Below, piece after piece: positions 43,171-45,897 of a stretch of DNA of 45,897 nt (the first letter of the stretch is position 1; each line of letters opens with the position of its first letter). The position numbers and the translations under genes were made by a program. The DNA is from Fragilaria crotonensis (Eukaryota; Bacillariophyta; Fragilariophyceae; Fragilariales; Fragilariaceae). The notes under the pieces are model-generated. The model made no database searches. It worked only from the letters and a program-made list of their open reading frames with translations, and had not been told where the DNA came from. Location: positions 1 through 45,897 of the forward strand of contig JAKSYS010000512.1 in NCBI GenBank assembly GCA_022925895.1, given 5' to 3'.

Positions 43171-43521
43171 CTACACTAAACGTCCTTCTTCGTGATTAAG
43201 CTTCCTATTTTGTTCTATGAGGGGAGAACTCTACCAGTAGACTCTAGAGAGTAGAGTAACACTTGTTTGATCTCGGATTGTTTTTGTATCGAGACACATT
43301 CTGTCACACACATTTCTTGCTTTTTGATGAACTGGGCGCCAAGGCCATCGTACAAACGCGGAATACTACGGGAATTGTACCAGGTATGCATACTGTTCAC
43401 AGTTCACACTGTTCAGCTTCAGACGTTGAGAGGACCAAGCACCTGGTATCCAGTGTCGTACGCACTTACTGTACTTTACCAGGCTGGTTCATCAGACAAC
43501 AACAAACCCGATCATTAATAA
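43171..43521. promoter_or_regulatory. Divergent intergenic region, ATP-grasp and TatD genes
   Basis: 351 bp between the two starts; both promoters should lie here. No distinct element recognised. Confidence 0.4.
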
Positions 43522-44697
43522 TTGGCAGGAGATGGTTCGATGATGAGAGTGAACATTCATCGTCCTCCTTGGATTATCGCAGTTGCTAGTTTCGCTACAT
43601 TATCCCGTACGTCCACATCCTTTCGCTTTGTGGCTCGTTTCACTGAACGATTGAGCCGACGACCGATGTCATCGTTTTTGCGAGCATCCACCCCAGCCCT
43701 GATTGACGTCGATTGCAACCTCTGCCATGCTGATTTGAAATCACTTCGCTCTAGCAACGAGAACGATGTGACAGGCATTGGAGATATCTTGACGGAGGAT
43801 GCTGTGGCTGAATCCAACATTGTAGCCATGTTATCACCATCCTCGACTCTGGATGAAGCACGAAGGTCGATCCTATTTTTGAACGACGAAGACAAACGGA
43901 AACAATGCAATCTCGAAATTCGAACAACGGTCGGAGTACATCCCTACCACGTGAAGGATAAGGAACTGGCTTCGCCAGAACTTCACTATGCTGAATTCCA
44001 AGAACTCCTTCAACGTTCGCCTAATTCCATTGCTGCGATCGGAGAGTGCGGATTAGATGCCAGCGATGGTTTTCCTCCCCTTGAGGACCAAATTCCATGG
44101 TTCGAAGCTCAAGTTCAGTGGGCACAGGAATTCCGGTTACCACTCTTTGTCCACGAACGCCTGGCATTCCACGAGACGATGCGCATCTTGGAGGACATCA
44201 CGATGACGACGACGTCGTCGACGACTTCAGAACAAATACTGAGCCATCCAGTGCCTGTCATTATCCATTGCTTTACCGGTACGAGAGAAGAATGTGCTCA
44301 ATATGTCGCACGAGGCTATTCGCTCTCTGTCTCTGGCTTCATCGCTAGAAAGGATGGGATGGAAGTTCGTCAATGTCTCGTAGATGGCATTATTCCTCTG
44401 GACAAACTCATGATTGAAACGGATGCGCCGTACATGGGCTTTTCAGGATGTCGTGATCTGTGGATGGAAAAACAATCGGATCATGTGGCATCTCTCAATT
44501 CCAAGCAACGCAAGCGGTTGCAGAACACTATTTATCCGAATGTCCCCAGTGCTCTTCCTCTTGTATTGGACAAGGTGGTGGAATGCATCAATGCAGGGCG
44601 AAAGATTCGTGGAGAAGTGGAACTTACTCGAGAGTTCGTGGCGCAAGTCACGACAAAGAATGCCATTGAATTCTTTGGATTCAAATGTTCAATCTAG
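43522..44697 (+). CDS. TatD-family metal-dependent hydrolase
   Basis: 391 residues, intact. TatD proteins are TIM-barrel metal-dependent deoxyribonucleases, linked to DNA repair or breakdown. The metal ligands and signature blocks are present: DVDCNLCHADL (first-strand motif, near residue 62), GVHPYHV, AIGECGLD (with Glu), LPLFVHERLAF (His), IHCFTG (His) and METDAPYM-like IETDAPYM (Asp). The N-terminal 50 residues (WIIAVASFATLSRTSTSFRF) precede the domain and are Ser/Arg-rich, so mitochondrial or plastid import is possible. The start could be 43522 or the Met-Met at 43537-43540. An acid-rich insert separates the first two motifs. Confidence 0.9.
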   Translation: MAGDGSMMRVNIHRPPWIIAVASFATLSRTSTSFRFVARFTERLSRRPMSSFLRASTPALIDVDCNLCHADLKSLRSSNENDVTGIGDILTEDAVAESNIVAMLSPSSTLDEARRSILFLNDEDKRKQCNLEIRTTVGVHPYHVKDKELASPELHYAEFQELLQRSPNSIAAIGECGLDASDGFPPLEDQIPWFEAQVQWAQEFRLPLFVHERLAFHETMRILEDITMTTTSSTTSEQILSHPVPVIIHCFTGTREECAQYVARGYSLSVSGFIARKDGMEVRQCLVDGIIPLDKLMIETDAPYMGFSGCRDLWMEKQSDHVASLNSKQRKRLQNTIYPNVPSALPLVLDKVVECINAGRKIRGEVELTREFVAQVTTKNAIEFFGFKCSI

Positions 44698-45281
44698 AAT
44701 GGAGGGGTCAATCTTACGTTGACTGATGAGGTCCATGGATGGCTTCCTGTCTACTTTCTGTTGTGATGGAGCTGTTGCAGGAGCTGATGTCGCCTTCATA
44801 TGTACGCGTACGACGTACGCCTATTATGGAAATGGGAGAGACGAGAAAATAGAGATGCGCTGAATCTGTTTCAATTCAGACTTAATGCACCTGGTAAGTT
44901 GCAACAGCCCCACACTAAGGTTTCCCATTGCTTTTGAATTTCGGAAAGCCGTGCCAGAGTTTCAGTCATACTGGAGTCCCTGACAACACTTCATGTGCGG
45001 CTTCCCGTAGTCAAGCAGGTGATCATCTGCCATATTTGGGTCGATCGGAACAGGATAACCACAGACCACCAGTGTCTCTTGTCCTAAAATACTCTCTCCT
45101 ATTGTCGCTGATGTAAACGAGTACATGTACTTGTACTCTGGAAGGTCCGGCCAAAGCACGTTCTAGCCGTTAAGTTCCGGTAACGAAGTCATTTCCGCGC
45201 ACGCCGACTTCAAAATACATGTGCTGCGATATTTGTAGCTTTTGCAGTCAATGCAAACGAGCCGGCAAGGTTTTCTGATGC
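44698..45281. other. Intergenic region
   Basis: No gene seen. It has a GTACGCGTACGACGTACG near-palindrome at about 44801-44818. Confidence 0.5.
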
Positions 45282-45420
45282 GAAGTGGAAATCCACTTCA
45301 GTGAAGTGGAATTCCACTTCGGGTAAGTGGAATTTCACTTCGGGGAAGTGGAATTTCACTTAGGGGGAGTGGAATTCCACTTAGGGGAAGTGGAATTCCA
45401 CTTACCCGAAGTGAAATGCA
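45282..45420. repeat. 21-nt palindromic repeat array, first cluster
   Basis: Six and a half units of AAGTGGAATTCCACTT (a 16-nt palindrome) plus about 5 nt (CGGGT, AGGGG). Several units have the arm change TTTCACTT. A 62-bp unique spacer separates it from the second cluster. Confidence 0.93.
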
Positions 45421-45482
45421 CTGTTCCCAAAATGAATTCATACTGAATTGTGTAGGCGTCACTGTGTCCATCGCATTGTGAG

Positions 45483-45625
45483 GAAGTGGAATTCCACTTC
45501 GGGTAAGTGAAAATCCACTTCGGTGAAGTGGAATTCCACTTCGGGTAAGTGGAATTTCACTTTGGAGAAGTGGAATTTCACTTAGGGGAAGTGGAATTTC
45601 ACTTAGGTGAAGTGGAATTTCACTG
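45483..45625. repeat. 21-nt palindromic repeat array, second cluster
   Basis: Seven units of the same repeat as 45282-45420. A minus-strand open frame (45717-45298) crosses both clusters as a seven-residue repeat (SEIPLPL), only because 21 is a multiple of three. Confidence 0.93.
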
Positions 45626-45897
45626 ACTAGGATCCACATGATAAACGCGCCGGCCTTGCTTTTTATCAGTTGAAAATGACATAACGTGGACGCGAGACTC
45701 TTACTATGAGGTGTCACGTGTTCTCGTTTTTTCCTCGATTCCGACGGTGCGGCCGGACCTTCCTGGACTCTGGACCTCTGGATTAGCGGAGGTGATACTC
45801 AAAAAATGCTTTGCAAATACTACTACTAGTAGCTACTAGTAGTAGTACCGGTAGTAGAATTGTGAGATTGTGAGGCGCATGGCATACGATACTGGGT
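45626..45897. other. Window end, no gene
   Basis: Nothing recognised except a palindromic ACTAGTAGCTACTAGT / GTAGTACCGGTAG run at 45819-45857. Confidence 0.5.

Noticed and set aside
45282-45625. CRISPR array
   Set aside because: Gaps are about 5 nt and repetitive, not unique spacers; no cas genes, and the window is eukaryotic.
45298-45717. 139-codon minus-strand open frame with seven-residue repeats
   Set aside because: Product of the 21-nt palindromic array; no start context, domain or non-repeat coding signal.

Overview
The window looks like nuclear DNA from a diatom, most likely a pennate one. Genes are well spaced with few, short GT-AG introns (62-84 bp). Protein families are typical of stramenopiles: prolyl 4-hydroxylase-like dioxygenases, Pro/Thr/Ser-rich surface proteins with one membrane span, WNK kinase, secreted Cys-rich proteins and a Crypton-type recombinase of the diatom kind. 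Intergenic DNA is rich in AGTAC/GTACT words. The species cannot be fixed from the sequence alone. There are no bacterial operons, rRNA genes or convincing tRNA genes.

Left part (1-24 kb). A frame-broken Crypton-like element (about 141-2333) is followed by a gene-poor stretch, then a convergent pair: a 2OG-Fe(II) dioxygenase (+) and an UNC-45-like myosin chaperone (-), only 8 nt between their stops. A POT/PTR peptide transporter (-) comes next. A non-autonomous hAT-type element with a perfect 8-bp target duplication sits just upstream of its start codon. From 12.3 to 15.7 kb there is a 178-bp tandem satellite, then inverted-repeat (foldback-like) elements. From 15.8 to 20.8 kb lies a tandem array of Golgi-type sulfotransferase genes; the second and third copies run together without a stop codon. 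A 321-bp MITE with its own perfect 8-bp target duplication lies between the first and second copies. LSG1, the circularly permuted GTPase of 60S ribosome export, ends this half.

Right part (26-45 kb). In order: WNK-type kinase (+), mpaB/DUF2236-type oxygenase (+), a small two-exon Tim17/NDUFA11-like protein (-), a secreted Cys-rich protein (+), an FKBP12-like isomerase with a possible prenylation tail (-), a 1201-residue mucin-like type I membrane protein (-), an ankyrin-repeat protein with one intron (+), an ATP-grasp ligase (-) and a TatD-type hydrolase (+). The last kilobase carries arrays of a 21-nt palindromic repeat.

The main large-scale signal is an asymmetry. Nearly every gene left of about 24 kb, including housekeeping genes such as LSG1 and UNC-45, needs several one- or two-base corrections to read through, whereas every long gene on the right is intact. 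This suggests locally poor consensus sequence or a decaying haplotype, and it should be settled before any left-side gene is called a pseudogene. The most novel material is in the mobile and repetitive DNA: two hAT-type elements with clean target duplications, foldback elements built of palindromic minisatellites, and the fused sulfotransferase array.
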